NCBI GenBank assembly: GCA_932294295.1
Contig: OW028576.1
Span: 23,691,227 to 23,755,226, forward strand
Direction of reading: 5' to 3'
DNA length: 64,000 nt
Source of the DNA: Alitta virens
Lineage: Eukaryota; Annelida; Polychaeta; Phyllodocida; Nereididae
The notes beneath the pieces were generated by a model. It worked only from the letters and a program-made list of their open reading frames with translations. It ran no database searches and had not been told where the DNA came from. Below, one piece after another: positions 1 through 13,300 of the stretch. The first letter of the stretch is position 1. Every line of letters starts with the position of its first letter. Made by a program: the position numbers and the translations under genes.

Positions 1-149
1 GCTCAACGAAATAGGAATTGTCACAATTATTTGCATGAGCACATGTTTCAGCAGGTTTGCTTACTCTCTGAAGTTCAAAACTTTTGCTGGAATTGATTAA
101 TATCTCAATGCCACTGGTTTGAAGCCAAGCCAGCTTATATGAGCAGCTG

Positions 150-300
150 CCAGAGGCAAACATGAGATAAGGCTTGGAGTGAAAGACACAGTTCTCCAAT
201 GTAATGTCTCATGTGATCGATATCCAATGAGGAGTGACTGGGCTGGGAATCGATCCCGCCATTTATCAACACTGCATTAATTAGAGTGACATTTCCTTTT
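150..300 (-). repeat. possible tRNA-derived SINE remnant
   Basis: The segment 246-256, read on the minus strand, is GGATCGATTCC. It matches the RNA polymerase III B-box consensus GGTTCGANNCC at all but one position. It sits in a context (a 'gactgggctgggaatcgat'-type string) like the dispersed tRNA-derived repeats of marine invertebrates. No A box or tail was identified. Confidence 0.3.
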
Positions 301-940
301 TGGGGTTATTGACTGTATTTTTAAAAGTCAATTTTTAATTACCTGCCATCAACAACAAAGAAAAATGTTGTCATTTATAGAATATATTTATTTATAGTTT
401 GCATTGAACTTGCTTGAAAACAATGAATACACAAAGGTTGAAAACAACATCACAAATTATGTACTCTGACATGAGCACAATTACAATATTATACTCTCTC
501 ACCTTTTTACTTAATACAATATTTAGATTAATAAGGATACATCTAATAACAGATCACAATAAAAAATTAGTTCTGTATATTCAATATGGGTTCCAAATAT
601 ATTTCACCAAATTCATCTTTTTATATTTTTTGTTTAAATATTTTTGACATAAAAATTGCTGTATAATGATTTTAATTTGTTAAGATATCAACAATTCCAT
701 ACATCTCCCATGGCAAAATTACAATAATTTAATTGCAATAGCCGACAAGCATAATTGTGCGGACTAGAATCTTTGGTAGCTAACAGAAATACTCCTGATG
801 TAGCATTATTGGTGACGCGTTAATTATATGAATTGAATTGTATTTATGTATTATTTCTATTGCCTGCAGTTATAAATACACTTTCTGCCAGCAGATAATG
901 AACAAAATTGTATCAACATATTCAACATGACATTGACAAA

Positions 941-1026
941 TTAAATATTTCAAAATCACTAACAAAACATTAAATATTTCAAAATCACTAACAAAACATT
1001 AAATATTCAAAATCACTAACAAAACA
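941..1026. repeat. 29-bp tandem repeat, 3 copies
   Basis: Units starting TTAAATATTTCAAAATCACT begin at 941, 970 and 999. The third has lost one T. Confidence 0.9.
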
Positions 1027-2642
1027 TAACTACCATTCATACAAAACATGACATATGCGGCTACATATGTACCATAAACTACCGATGTACTCATTCAAAC
1101 AAATTGTTCGGTTTTTTTTCTTAACGAAATAAAGCTATAAGTTTTGCCGGCAATTTCACATAATTGGTATACCCACTAAAGCTAAATGATAAAGTGACCC
1201 ACATTATTCACGGGACCATAGACATTTGGACCAATATGTTAAATGTGGTGATTTTCTGTGTTTTTCTCGTGTGGGTCAAAAGTACACTTTGTCATTTTGG
1301 ACATGTTTTATAGCTATGGTGTGACTTAGGGTGTGTTATAATGCCCAAACTTGTTGAAATATAAATATATATATATTTGCCATTAACATAGGTAAAGATA
1401 AATTCCTTAATATAATTTGTTGTACACCAAAATTATTTCATTCTACATCTTCATTTGTTCTGAGGAAGTAATCTGAATAACAGTCTGTGTTATAAATTAG
1501 TGAAGTTAAAAGTTGACTATATGGTACATATTAACAGTGACTAGTCTTATTTGTTTTCCATCTACTCTCTATTATTGACGTCATCGACCATTTACCACAT
1601 AAGTTACACCATCAAAACAATCAGTTTCTGGAATAATTACAGAATAATATTACATGTACTTAGCACTAAACAATAGTCCATATAGGTTCAAATTTTAACA
1701 TATTAACATAACATAGCATAGCAGCTTCAATAGTGTACATTAATGGTCCCATAAAAATCTATATAGCTACAAATTCACAAATAAAATAGCATATTTAATG
1801 TGGTCCAGTGTATTGCCATATTTTTTTTATTACAAGCCGTGTCTGAAATAAAGGCCCGTGTTAAATTGAAGCTGTACCCAACCTTGAAAATTAAATTATT
1901 TGTTTCTATATTAATCATTGGTCTCGTTTTGACGTAGGGACAAGGGATAAAGACTTCTCAGCAGTTATAGAGGCTCCAACTTGTATTAAAGAAAATATGG
2001 CATTTGTATTTTCTTTGTATCCATTAGTTATAATAATACTGTGGATGGCAAGTTACGTCACTATTCTTGCATCGACATCCCCTGGGTCTGCCAACATTTC
2101 AGACGACCACAGTTAATCATGATAATTATATACAATCAACAGTCTCAGACTTCAAATCTTAATATAATAATTATATACATCAATTTAATAGTTAATACTA
2201 CCAAATCCATTATTATCACAAAACACTATCTGTACTATAACAGATATATATGAAAATGCAAGCAGTGCCAGGGTATCTTACATTTAGATACAAAACTATG
2301 ATCATTGTACTATGATCATGACAGTTAATACCTGAATATATGAATGATATACTTAAATGTTATTCTGATATGAGGGTCGATATCAAATGCATTACGGGTG
2401 ATGATTTCAATGATAAATAGTAAATGAGTCGTATGTAAATGATGATGAATACAACACGGCAATGTATTTTTCATACATTTTCTCGAGGGAGATATTTCAG
2501 ACTAGCGAGTACATAACACAAACGTGAAACATGAGATTATACTGGTATTATGACGTATGATGATGTGATGCATATTATGAAATGTGTTCATGAAATGAGA
2601 TTGTAGAAAGTGACAAAATTATATTACACATAAGTGATAGTC

Positions 2643-4096
2643 TCATACAGTGGAGCACTTATCCATTATTACAGTTACTGTGGGTTCATAGGAGACAGAA
2701 CTTCTCGAAGATGTGCATTTGTCGCACTCCCTAATTAGTTTTTTACCAGTCCGTGTGATTTGTTTTTTGTGCGTGTGAATTGTGTTTGCACAGGCGCACG
2801 CTGGATTATTAGCAGAATTGCATGAACTCAGAAGAGATAGAATAACGGGCAAGACGAAAAGTGCGTGCCATACCCCAAACATAATGACAAGCATCATTGT
2901 CTTAAAGAATGACAGGAAAAGATAACTAATTGATGTGCACAAGAAGACTACTCCTAATATTGTTGAGATACCGCTCTGCAAAACTGGGTAACCTAGCAGA
3001 TACAACGCATCAATCGCTTTTGCGTTGCTGGTCTTCTTTTCTGATGCGATAAACCCGTAAGTGATATGAACTGCAAAGTCTACTGAGAAGCCAATACACA
3101 AGATGAGATACGTCATGGAGATGAAATCAACGTTGACGTCCCACAAGGTCATGTATCCAATGACCCCACACTCGATGGAGGCAGTTGCCGCGGTAACCCA
3201 CAGAGCGCACATCGGATGAGGCACGAACAAGAGTGCTACGACAAACATGGACGCAACAGCGATGATGATGTTTTGTAGCGTGTTGTGCCAGACAACTACA
3301 GGCTGCTCGAAGTAGACAAATGTCTGATGGAATATTGTGATGTCAAGATCTGTGAATGATTCAGCAATTTCTCGAGCTCGCAGCATGATTTCTTCAGTCT
3401 TGGGGTTCCACTTAGGTTGAACATAAAATCTGGATGCGATAATACTCTTCCCATCTTCACTGAACGTAATGTCCAACTTGCTCATATCAAACCCAGGGAT
3501 CTTCAAAAACTGGTAACGAAGGACGTTGATGAACATTTCCTCAGTTTGAGGCTTCTCGGGTAAATGATTCAGGAATGCATTGAAGTTCTTCAACCAAGAC
3601 TGAGTCGCTGGTGCGTAGAAAAAATCGGTGTCATTTGTAAAAGTTTCCAGGATTTCAGAAATTCTGTTTTGGACAGCGGGATCAGAGTAGTTCAAAGTGT
3701 CTGTGAAGATAACATTTACTGTTGGACCGTACTGATCAAAATACAAGTCCTTGTTCAGATAATATTTCTGGAGGTATGAATCAGCATTTGACAACTTCTC
3801 GAACGATACTCCTGTTCTCATATGGAGACATCCATATATGGCAAATCCAATGTAGACAATGTAGCTGATGATGATGATAGCTTTTGCCCAGGGTTTCATT
3901 AGAGTAGGACCGAAATAATTCTTGAAGAATCGCATCATTAAATGGTCAGATGCACCAGTGGGAGTTGTTTCAACTGCAGTAGGAGGCAAGAAATTGATAG
4001 CGGCATCTTTGATCTGGTTTCTGGCTAGTTGGGTACTGTTGCTACGACCTGGTGTACCACCGGTGCAAAAGATGCGGTAGAGCCAGCTTCTGTCAT
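2643..4096 (-). CDS. Patched-domain gene, coding exon 3 (last)
   Basis: The exon starts after TTTTTCAG (4097-4100) and ends at a stop codon at 2645-2643. It encodes the second half of the protein: TM7 (AIIIISYIVYIGFAIYG), the second extracellular domain (RTGVSFEKLSNADSYLQKYY and onward), TM8-TM12 including GFSVDFAVHITYGF, and a short, basic, cysteine-containing cytoplasmic tail with HTHKKQ and CDKC. Intron 2, between exons 2 and 3, is only 391 bp. Confidence 0.92.
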
Positions 4097-7000
4097 CTGA
4101 AAAACACAAAGAAACTTGATTAAGTACACTATTTGATTAAGTACATTCTTTGATCATCTGGCTTTTTTTGACTGATACACTTCTATAAAATCATATCTGG
4201 GCTAATTTAAATTAATATACACACACACAAGTTACGCTGTTGTTTAACCTTGACCGTATACTGATCATGCATGTTTACTCATGTTAAAGCTGATATGGCC
4301 AAAAAGCAGCTACAGCCCAAACAGATGAAAACATAAATGTTACCTTAATTTTGGATGAGGTTATGTAAATTTAATGTAATGAAAGCTGAACTCAGGGTAT
4401 TGTACTCCACAAAAGCACTTTTTTTTGTTAGTTTTGCCTAAGTAATTGTGTCCAGCAGTCGAATTATTCCAATCCGAATCAACTTACCAGCTTCCTTCTT
4501 TGAGAGGACTTTTCTGAATGAGAAGCAATGTCTGTTGGCCTCTTCTCTCCATCCGCTGAAGGTCAACGCAGCTGCGAAGAAGGTCATGCAGTAAATGTAC
4601 GAGAAGAAGATGGACATTCCCGTGAAGAGACAGAACAGCTCGACCATTGGAAAATCTGTGATGGCACCAATTCCGAAGGCCAAGATGTCAGTCAATGACG
4701 TGATAGTGATGGCTAACGCAGCCTCTTTCATGGTTTGGCCGATTCTAATCTCGACCCTCTTCCGCATTCCTTGACCAAGGATGTCTTCAACATCTGTCCG
4801 ACGCCAGGCCGAGATGAGGATGAACATGTTGTCCACACCCACTCCTGGAAAATAGCAATAAATACACAATGATGTATTGGAGTATTGCATTATAATTTTG
4901 ACCATTTATCTGCCATATTAGGCTTTAGATAACTCTTTAATTTCACATTGAGCAACCAAAATAGGATGAATTTATGACTATTTTGGTCACTAGTAGGAAA
5001 TTATCAATTTCTGGTCTCAACATAATAAAATAAAAATCCAATGCATTCAAATATTTAAGTTTTTTTTTCAATTTTTAATTTGGGCCATATTCTTAGCTCA
5101 ATATCAGTCTTGAAACCATTTCTTGAAACATTCACCAGGTGGCCTAAAATGCACAACCTGTACCTGCCCCCTACAGTTCATCAGCAACACTATGGACCTG
5201 ATAGAGTAAGGCCAATCATTATCTTATGATTATAAGTTCTGCATTTTAATTTACTGAATTAATATTTTTTTATGACATATAATGTACTAAATACTTTCAA
5301 GAGCATGTCCTTAATGTTATCAATGAGATAAGTTGACATGATTGGTCACATCAAAGAATATATAATTTTTTTTTGGGACAGTTACACTGTACTTGGCTTA
5401 TCATTGAAAGTAAAAATGGTGATATTAAATATTGTTCTGAAAATTTTTTTTGATTTGATACCTGAATGAACGGAGTGTGCATATGATGAGTTTATAATTC
5501 ATACAATCAGTTACAAAAAACCTAACCTTGTAATTTTATCAACAAAGGCTAACAAAAAACGCAAATATAAATAATATAGAATTGTATAAAAAGAATTTTG
5601 ATCACAGAAATCCTTTTTAGTCTGATAAATTTGTCAAAAAGTAACAACTTGTAGGTTGGAGTGTGATTGTGCGCAGTGGTGAGGTTGGAAGTGTTAGAGG
5701 TTATCAAATTTTCAATATTTATCGGAAATTTATTTGAAGGTACTCTGCAGATAATGATTCTTGAGATATACATTTCCATTGTTTAACAGCCTTGTCTGGC
5801 TACAGAAGTATTTTTAGAGCCGGATAACAATTGAAAAAGAAGTATTTCAATAAACAAGATGTACTCGAGTCCTTTTGTCTAATGTTTTAACTAGGAGTAA
5901 AGTTCTTAAATTATTTAGGACTAGATTTCAGATATAATAGCAACTAAATTGAAATATATATGTATTTTATTCTTGGTACCGGGTATTATCGACAGGGCGG
6001 GTATTATCGACACTTAAATTTGTTTGTTAACAAAATTGTTAACATTCTAATGCGAGTGTCGATAATACCCGCCATGGTGATAATACCCTCCGTTACGGTA
6101 TATCATCAGTTTATTTTCAAAGTTGTTCATAATCAAGCTAATTTTTTATTTTATTGAAGGAATGTTATACTTTGCAAATATATAATATATAATTATATCA
6201 CTATGGCTTATAAAAGTCAAATACGGACAAATATTAAAGGACATTTTCAACTATGTTATTGCATGATCAATTTGAACTATCTCAATCAAAACTAATACTG
6301 AACTTAAATTATTTTTAAGTTCAATCCCAAGTATTTGATTTATTATCAGTAGACCTGTCACATTTTAATGATTTTAATCACAGTCAACTCAAGATAAAGG
6401 TCTAGCTATCACTTTGAGACTTGCAAATACATGTAGTCAGCTCGTGATGTCCTTCGTCTGTGATAAGGACTGGAGGTGAAAAAAGATAGTAATTGAACTT
6501 TACTTATAACTGGGCCAGGAAATTTATAGACATGTGAGAAACTTGTTGAGTTTTTAACATTGTTTGATGTGATAAAGTTGAAAATCTTGAGTATTGATTT
6601 TGTTTTGTCAGCAAGTTTGGTATAAATGCGTAGTAATGAAATTGCTGTATAAGTTAAATGAATACGTATGTTAAAGATAAAAACTCATAGATATTGATTT
6701 AAAAAAAAGTACAAGCTCAACGGCAAGATATTTTTTACACAATCTTAAACAAAAAAATTAATTATATCGATTACCCGATTATTACCGTAACGGAGGGTAT
6801 TATCGACAGGGCAGGTATTTTCGACACATTAGATTGTTAACAAAAAAATTGTTAACATTCTAATGTGAGTGTCGAAAATACCTGCCCTGTTGATAATACC
6901 CTCTGTTACGGTACATACAAACTGTACATTACTACAGTAATCGGTAATTCACTTAATGTGTTTTACGTTCCATACTTTATTTTAGCGGAATTATGTTCTG

Positions 7001-10000
7001 CTAGAAAATTAATTGCCTTACATTCGCGATTTATTCTGTTATTCTGTCAGGATAATTTTGGGAGTAAAAGTGTTCTTTTGTTTCAGAAAATAGTATGTTT
7101 TCCACAAATCCTACAAATATATACACTGTAATCTGTATTTGTGTTGTGAAAGAAATTTATATGTTCTATCATACTATTAAATTTCGTATGTTATTCAATT
7201 TATATTTCATAACCTCAAAATAAACATATATGAAACCAGATATACCAAGAACGTAATACTCATAAACCATAAAATAGGATCTAAATCATGATATCATTTC
7301 ACTGGATTAAACTTTGGACTGATATTTGCATTAATCGTGTAAATTGAATTGCACTTTACCACAGCAATGGTTTGGTTTTGAGTGCACAAGTATTAAGTAT
7401 GAGTACATATGCACTTTCCGGACAAAGTTCATTGACTATGCAAATAATATGCTAAAATGATATGCTAATGAGGCATGCAGGTGACCTCAATGTGAACTCA
7501 TGATCACACGGATTCACGCACAAAAGGTTAATCCTGATCATGACAAAAGGTGAATTCCTGAGATCTGATCAAAAGCGTTATGTTATGAAGGCCTCAAGTG
7601 GTCAGTAATGAATGTTTGTGTGAAATCTTTCCTAAATATTTCGAATATAGGACATTTTGACTGGTTTAAACTTGTAAAATACAATAATCAATGATAACTT
7701 AGTGCACTGCATGAGGAGCAGATCTTGTTTGCTCAATAACAAAAGTATTATTTGATATGAACAAATATTGATACACTTTATTGTAGATTTAATTTTTTTC
7801 TTAATATGTATGGCAATTAAACTGATGTAATAATGGAAAAAGCACTATTAGATTCACTTACGAATATTATGTTGAAATATCATTATCTTGAAATAACATT
7901 ATACCTGACTTATAATTGGTTTGTTCGCCATATTTGTTCTACATGCTAGGTCTGGGGAAACTTGTATTAATGGATTTACACCTGCCTATGTTTGCAAAAC
8001 ACATACAACCACACATATACAACGGTGTATTTTTAACCAACAAAGAGCAGATTTGAAAATTTGCCAAGAATTTTACGCAATCAGTCTTTAGTGCCCTTGG
8101 CCGGATATTACAACTTCTGTTTTATGATTTCCTTGTTGTAAATCAAAATTACTACATGAATAATTGAGTTAATTTATTATTTTATATATGATTAAACAAT
8201 GTCCTTATAATTGCATCCTGAATATTGAATGTGAGCCGGATTATTTCAAAATTTGATGAAGTTTATTAATAAATCAACTTTGTATGTATGTATATTCATA
8301 AAGTAATGCGATCATATAGAGCTTAATATTGGGAGTTTTGTGTCCTTATCCTTCAATATGATATAAATAATATTCATATAAATGTATTCAGTTTTTTTTT
8401 TAGTTGCGAGCACTATTAACCTGCTTTGTAAAGTCTACAGATTGTCTAACATTGTTAAATTACCTAAGCATTAAGGACAATTATTTGAACAATAGAACAT
8501 TGGTTTATTATTGGGTCAATGCCAATCATCATTGTATTACAGTGGTCAGCACTGGTCAATGCACTTTCGGTATCACATGGTCATCATAGTGATGCTGATA
8601 ATGCTGATGTAAGAGTCTTGTCCAAAGTAAAGGTCTTTCATTGTCCTTATGAGAAGTTTGTCTTTTAAAAAACTTAAGTTAATCACAACTGTCTAAGAAT
8701 TAGATACTCAAACTACAGTGACGGAAAAAAGTTTCTGCACACCTAATTAATGAGCACGATTTTGGTGTCATTTAAGTCCTTAGTACCATATATGGGCTAT
8801 TACGGCAGTGCTCCAGGTCATTGCTGATAAGGTCAATAGAAAGTTTGACAGTAAGAGACTACTCTTGATTGCCTCAGCATAGTTATAGCATATTTTTTTC
8901 ATATAAACATATTTTAAAACAATTAGGAGGATATATACGGTGTGCAAAAACTTGTTTCCACCTTTGTACGAAAGTAAATTGTACTTACCAAGAGTAAGGA
9001 ATGGCACTAGACCGACTTGAGGAACAGCTCTGATTCCGAGTGCACTGAGGAGACCAAACACCGAGGCCAGTGACAGACCAGACGATAGGACACCAGCGAT
9101 GGCCAACCACGGCTTGCTGCGGACCCAATCGGACATCATACAAGACATGATGCTGAATGTAATCAGGAGGCCGAATGGAGCGGCAAACTTGGGTGCAATG
9201 TCGGTCGAAGCGTCGTCGAACTGTTGGGATAGGGAGTTAGTAGCGGAGAAGTAGAAGATGAGATCGGGGTCTTGGTAGTCGATCAGAGCTTTGATCAAAG
9301 CCGTGAACCAAATGTTAGCGTCATCTTGTTCGAGGACTGTCTCATACTTGACGAAAAAAGTCATTCTTGTGGCCCCAGCAGATTCAATGACGCTTGTGTT
9401 AGAGTCGACCGTGACGTTACCCAAAGAGTGTCCGAGAAACATGTGGTTGTAGGTCGGGAATGTTAGAGGAATCTTTGGAACTAAGCTGGCGTTCCTTTGG
9501 AATATTCTGAATACAGGATGGTCGATACAGTCCTCACCCCATGTGGCGCAGATGTCCTTAAACTTGATGGCCCTTCCATCGGAGTCGTACCCAGTCACGT
9601 TTCGCACAAACGCGTCCATCTTCATAACAGATTTCATCATTGCCGGTGTCAGGATATTACTTCCATCCGCTGTTGTCGCTATCACATCCGCAAAACCATC
9701 TAAAACCGGTGCTCGATCTGGTAAGAAGCCGCCCGATTGATCAACATGGAAGTACTGTTGGACGATTCTTCTTTCTGCTTTTGCCATGCCATTTTTCGGT
9801 GTGACGAGATATTCGGTGTCGTTCAGTAGAGTGAAATACTTCAGTCCGTATCCAAAGCAAGCTGATAGCATCAATGGGATGAGGAAGAATGGATACGGAT
9901 GTCTCGCCACGTACATCCCGTATTTCTCAAACACTCTTCGGAGAGGATTTTCAATGCAGTTTGTCTTGCATGAGTCGCCATGCTCTGAGTCGTAGTCGTC

Positions 10001-10090
10001 AATTTCAACTTTCTGCTCCATCTGATTCTTCTCATCTTCTACAGCTGCTGCTGCTGCAGCGGCTCGGTTGCACATCAAAGCAGTCTTCAT
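2643..10090 (-). CDS. Patched domain-containing protein (PTCHD3-like), complete 3-exon gene
   Basis: The coding sequence joins three minus-strand exons: 10090-8989, 4844-4488 and 4096-2643. That is 2913 nt, or 970 residues plus stop, close to the usual length of the family. Both introns are GT-AG with GTAAGT donors, and the phases agree: CTTG joins GAGTGG, and GCTG joins ATGACAG. The ATG at 10090 is the first in frame after a TAG at 10135-10133. The cytoplasmic N-terminus has a run of seven alanines and an acidic stretch. TM1 is near residues 67-85, followed by a large extracellular domain, a sterol-sensing-domain-like TM bundle (about 300-460), then TM7, a second extracellular domain and TM8-12. 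The TM4 motif GVGVDN and the TM10 motif GFSVDF both keep the aspartate that RND/Patched proteins use for ion coupling. The protein is probably a plasma-membrane, sterol- or lipid-related RND-type transporter. Its substrate is not deducible, and the assignment to PTCHD3-like rather than another Patched-related subgroup is inference. Confidence 0.93.
4488..4844 (-). CDS. Patched-domain gene, coding exon 2
   Basis: This 357-bp exon starts after a TTTTCCAG acceptor at 4845-4846 and ends before GTAAGTT. It encodes the rest of TM4 (GVGVDNMFILISAW), the linker and TM5-TM6 of the sterol-sensing-like domain (SLTDILAFGIGAITDFP, FCLFTGMSIFFSYIY), ending at KKEA. Joining exon 1 to exon 2 restores the conserved LGVGVDNMF string, which confirms the junction. 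Confidence 0.92.
5977..6100. mobile_element. palindromic MITE, copy 1
   Basis: The arms contain GGTATTATCGACAGGGCGGG and its inverted partner, closing on a TTGTTAACAA-rich centre. The right end is CCGTTACGG-TA. The left arm lacks about 8 bp of the matching end (TACCG then GGGTATT), so this copy is slightly damaged. Flanking TA dinucleotides fit the mariner/Tc1-type target. It has no coding capacity. Confidence 0.8.
6783..6913. mobile_element. palindromic MITE, copy 2 (most complete)
   Basis: Near-perfect inverted arms start CCGTAACGGAGGGTATTATC on the left and CCGTAACAGAGGGTATTATC on the right (read inward). They extend about 60 bp each to a TTGTTAAC-type centre, and TA flanks both ends. The copy lies 0.8 kb from copy 1 in the same intron. 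Confidence 0.85.
8716..8966. mobile_element. mariner/Tc1-like MITE (251 bp) in intron 1
   Basis: The 28-bp terminal inverted repeats share about 22 bases: left CAGTGACGGAAAAAAGTTTC..., right (inward) CAAAGGTGGAAACAAGTTTT..., both running into TGCACACC. TA at 8714-8715 and TA at 8967-8968 are the expected target duplication. No transposase remains. The right end lies only 15 bp inside the intron from the exon 1 donor hexamer. Confidence 0.82.
8989..10090 (-). CDS. Patched-domain gene, coding exon 1
   Basis: This exon encodes residues 1-367 plus one base of codon 368. It carries the cytoplasmic N-terminus, TM1 (HPYPFFLIPLML...), the first extracellular domain with several N-x-S/T sites (for example NVT and NTS) and TM2-TM4, ending at VPFLTL-G. 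The donor is GTAAGT at 8988-8983. A pyrimidine-rich acceptor ending in AG at 10168-10167 suggests that the 5' UTR is spliced and that the coding exon begins near 10166. The upstream noncoding exon was not found. Confidence 0.92.
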
Positions 10091-10165
10091 GATGACGTCA
10101 CAATGCTGTCCTATCACGTCACTTCTAAATGCCTATGACGTCACCAGCTGACCATTGCACGACTG

Positions 10166-10323
10166 CCTGAAAAATACAAAACAGACATCTATCAAATTGC
10201 TGCCATTTTAAATTTGATCAATGTTGCAATTGCGGGTTCTCGGACTTCTCATCTCATCATTACATTTGCCACTGTTTAATCTACAGACAGGTTGCATTTT
10301 GCTATGACAATACTTGACTGACT

Positions 10324-10360
<37 letters not shown>

Positions 10361-13300
10361 TGAAACCAATCATCTGAATATTGCCTTGGCTGGAATTCAC
10401 AATCGTAAAGAACATGATCGATGAAATTCTTGCGAATGAGGACTCGAAGAGTCTTATCATGACATCTGCCAGGTAGCAAGTGATATAGGTTATGTTCAGT
10501 CGTGTTATGTAGCATTGCGACAAATACTATACACCTTCAGAAAACCTCGAGATCACCATTAAGATCTGACCACCTCACAATTATGACTAACTATGACGTT
10601 GATGGTAAAATTTCAAACCTGGGACTATATTAAAAATTTTGATATGGACATAGCACATTTAATATTTCACAAGATAACTCCAAATTATATGTCTTATATA
10701 TTTCACTTGAGGTTCTTTTTAAAGTTTGTACACTACGCAGTGTAGTGTTTGCATTGCACTTGCAGTTTTTCTAAAACCAAATTAATTATAAGGAGTTTAT
10801 AAGACTCCACTTCTAAAGACTAATATATCTTTTCGCTCTACTTATAAAGACTGCAACAAATTCAATGCTTCACGTCTGAACTAACCTTCAAGTAAATCAC
10901 ATATACAGTTTCATTGTAAGACCACAAAATATTCAGACGACCTCAATTTTGGGACCATATTTCAGGCCCATAAACTAATGACACTACCACAAGTTTTAGA
11001 ATTAAGGTAATTATTAAAACCCCTTCAGAGTATATTTATATTAAAGATATTCCAATTTATTCTATTAAGTTCACAACCAGTAGTGTACATGGTATAGTAG
11101 GTAGCACTTCAACTTCAAAATTGCAAAAGTGACACACGAAAAAATACTAAGTTAACAGACCAATGTCAAGTGAATGAAAACCACTAAAGACCTATTTTCA
11201 CCTGACCCCATGGCAGAGCAGAGCAAGTACACCTGCACTCAGGTTTGCCTCAAATGCTCGCGAGGTGGCATCCAGGTACACTTTGTTGTGTATATTCTAT
11301 TTATAGCACAATACACCTGACTGATCGTGGTGTAATCCTAGTCAGATTTCAGGCAACAGGTGTAAAGGGGGTTTATAAGTTAAAGTACAATTTGTTCTGC
11401 AATTAATTTGGTAAATATGATTTTTAGCATATGGGTGAAGTAATCAAATACAGCAAATGGCTGTAAAATCCATTTTAAACAATTTTCAAACTTTAATTTC
11501 ATAATCAACTTCAATTATGCCATACAACTTTACGTATCATATTATAGTTTTGTTTACTTTAACTTTATATTGCAGTTATTAGGTAATTTTACTGAAATTG
11601 CTAATATAATGATTTGGTAATTTATAATATTGGGATGTTTTACAGGCAAATCTCACACTACCATGGTATTCAGAGAATGTCTACAATGTTTGTGTAGACA
11701 TTTTCTCTAATAATGTTTTTATAAATTAAGTTTTACAACACATGCAGTGTGTCAAAACAAACTTTAAATTTACTACAACTTCTTTTTATTTTATTTCATT
11801 TTTTTATGACCTCTTTCCTAGTTTTTTTGAAAACTTAACAGACCATGAATTTCATCCGATTCCTGAAACGACTTTTCTTTTGTAAGAATAAGAGCATTTT
11901 AAAAACGAATAATTTTTATCCCTTATTTCCCTCTTTTTGTTAAATATATATATTTTTTCCATTTCAAGTAACTCAGTTTATAAATACATAGGCTGTATGA
12001 CATGGTCTGATAATTTTCAGGACATACACTTAGGTGAAGCACATGCAACTGTGTGATACACGTATAGTAATTATATATTGTTTACCCCAGGTCTTTTTTT
12101 TTTCAAGTTAACCTTGAAAATTTTTGAAAAGTGACACGTTTGCAAACTTCCTTCCACCTGTTCTATTCAATTCTATTCTATTCTATTTCATTCAAGAAAT
12201 AGGGTTAAGAGTCTGATGAAGTATTTTAAGATAGGACTCATCGCAAAATTGATTCATGTTGAAGATTGTCCACGTGAGATGAATTTCTAAAATCGATGAC
12301 AGTATTCACATTTCATTCTAAATTAAAGTGATTATCAGATCTGTGAATTTATGTATGTATTAAAATTGTCTCAATAAACTGTTATTGCTAGACTATTTAT
12401 TAACAGGTAAACGGGCAGTTAAGTGTCAAATGATACATTAATTTAAAAAAATGGATACCAAAGGTAAAACTTATTCGGTTTTTTATTATCAAATTGAGTG
12501 ATTATAATTTCTTTCTGATAAGTATCTACTTTGGTATTTTTCATGTTGGATTACTAATTGATTGTTAGATAACACTTTTACTTATCCGAGTTACTGAGTA
12601 TTTATATTTCTTCTTTCCTGAGGTTTGTACCCATGACCCTCTGAGTACAAGGTCTACCTCTTAATCCTATTAATTTCGTAAAGTTCATTCTAAAATGTAA
12701 TCCTATCCATATTATCTTAACATGTTGTGTACAAATATACAAGATAACTTATTGTATAACTAAGTACACATGTACAGTTCACAGTAAATATTGTCATAAA
12801 TCTATACGAATCACACGATTAACCGATTATAGTAGTTTAACCTAACAATTAAGTATTTTTGTTCAGCAAGCACAGTAAGACCACCTCCATATTAGTCTTG
12901 AAAGTTGACGCTTTAAAATTACACTATAAAGTTTCACAATTAAGAGCACCTCGATTTTAAGACCACTTCAGCGATTCCTAGAGTGGTCCTAATCACTTAA
13001 TAATATTAATTCACAATAGCAATAAACAACTTTTTAGTTATACATATCTTAACTTTGGGATATGGCATAGACTAAATAATTATTTTGCACTGTCTTTATG
13101 ATGTAATGTATATCATTTTGAAAACCATAAATTCATGGAACGATTCAAATGAATGATAAAATTTTCCACAGAATGACTTTGTGAATTTTTGACACCAATT
13201 CTTGTAAACTCATCTGGTTTTAGTTTTTAGGCAACTGTCAATCATCTAAATACTGGGGTTTATACTGTTGTTGGTCTGTATGTTAGTGCTGTGAGTTTAT

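Larger units (their letters stand above)
1..2642. other. 3' flank of the Patched-domain gene, AT-rich, no gene seen
   Basis: Only short AT-rich open frames are present and none resembles a protein. The 3' UTR of the minus-strand gene must start at 2642, but I could not fix a polyadenylation site. The stretch holds a possible SINE remnant (about 150-300) and a three-copy 29-bp repeat (941-1026). Confidence 0.5.
4845..8988 (-). other. intron 1 of the Patched-domain gene
   Basis: This 4144-bp intron is bounded by GTAAGT (8988-8983) and TTTTCCAG (4850-4845). It is AT-rich and contains two palindromic MITEs (5977-6100 and 6783-6913) and a mariner-like MITE (8716-8966) close to the donor. No other coding evidence was seen. 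Confidence 0.9.

Noticed and set aside
9272..10092. Several plus-strand frames of 64-69 codons
   Set aside because: Antisense shadows of the Patched-domain exon 1.
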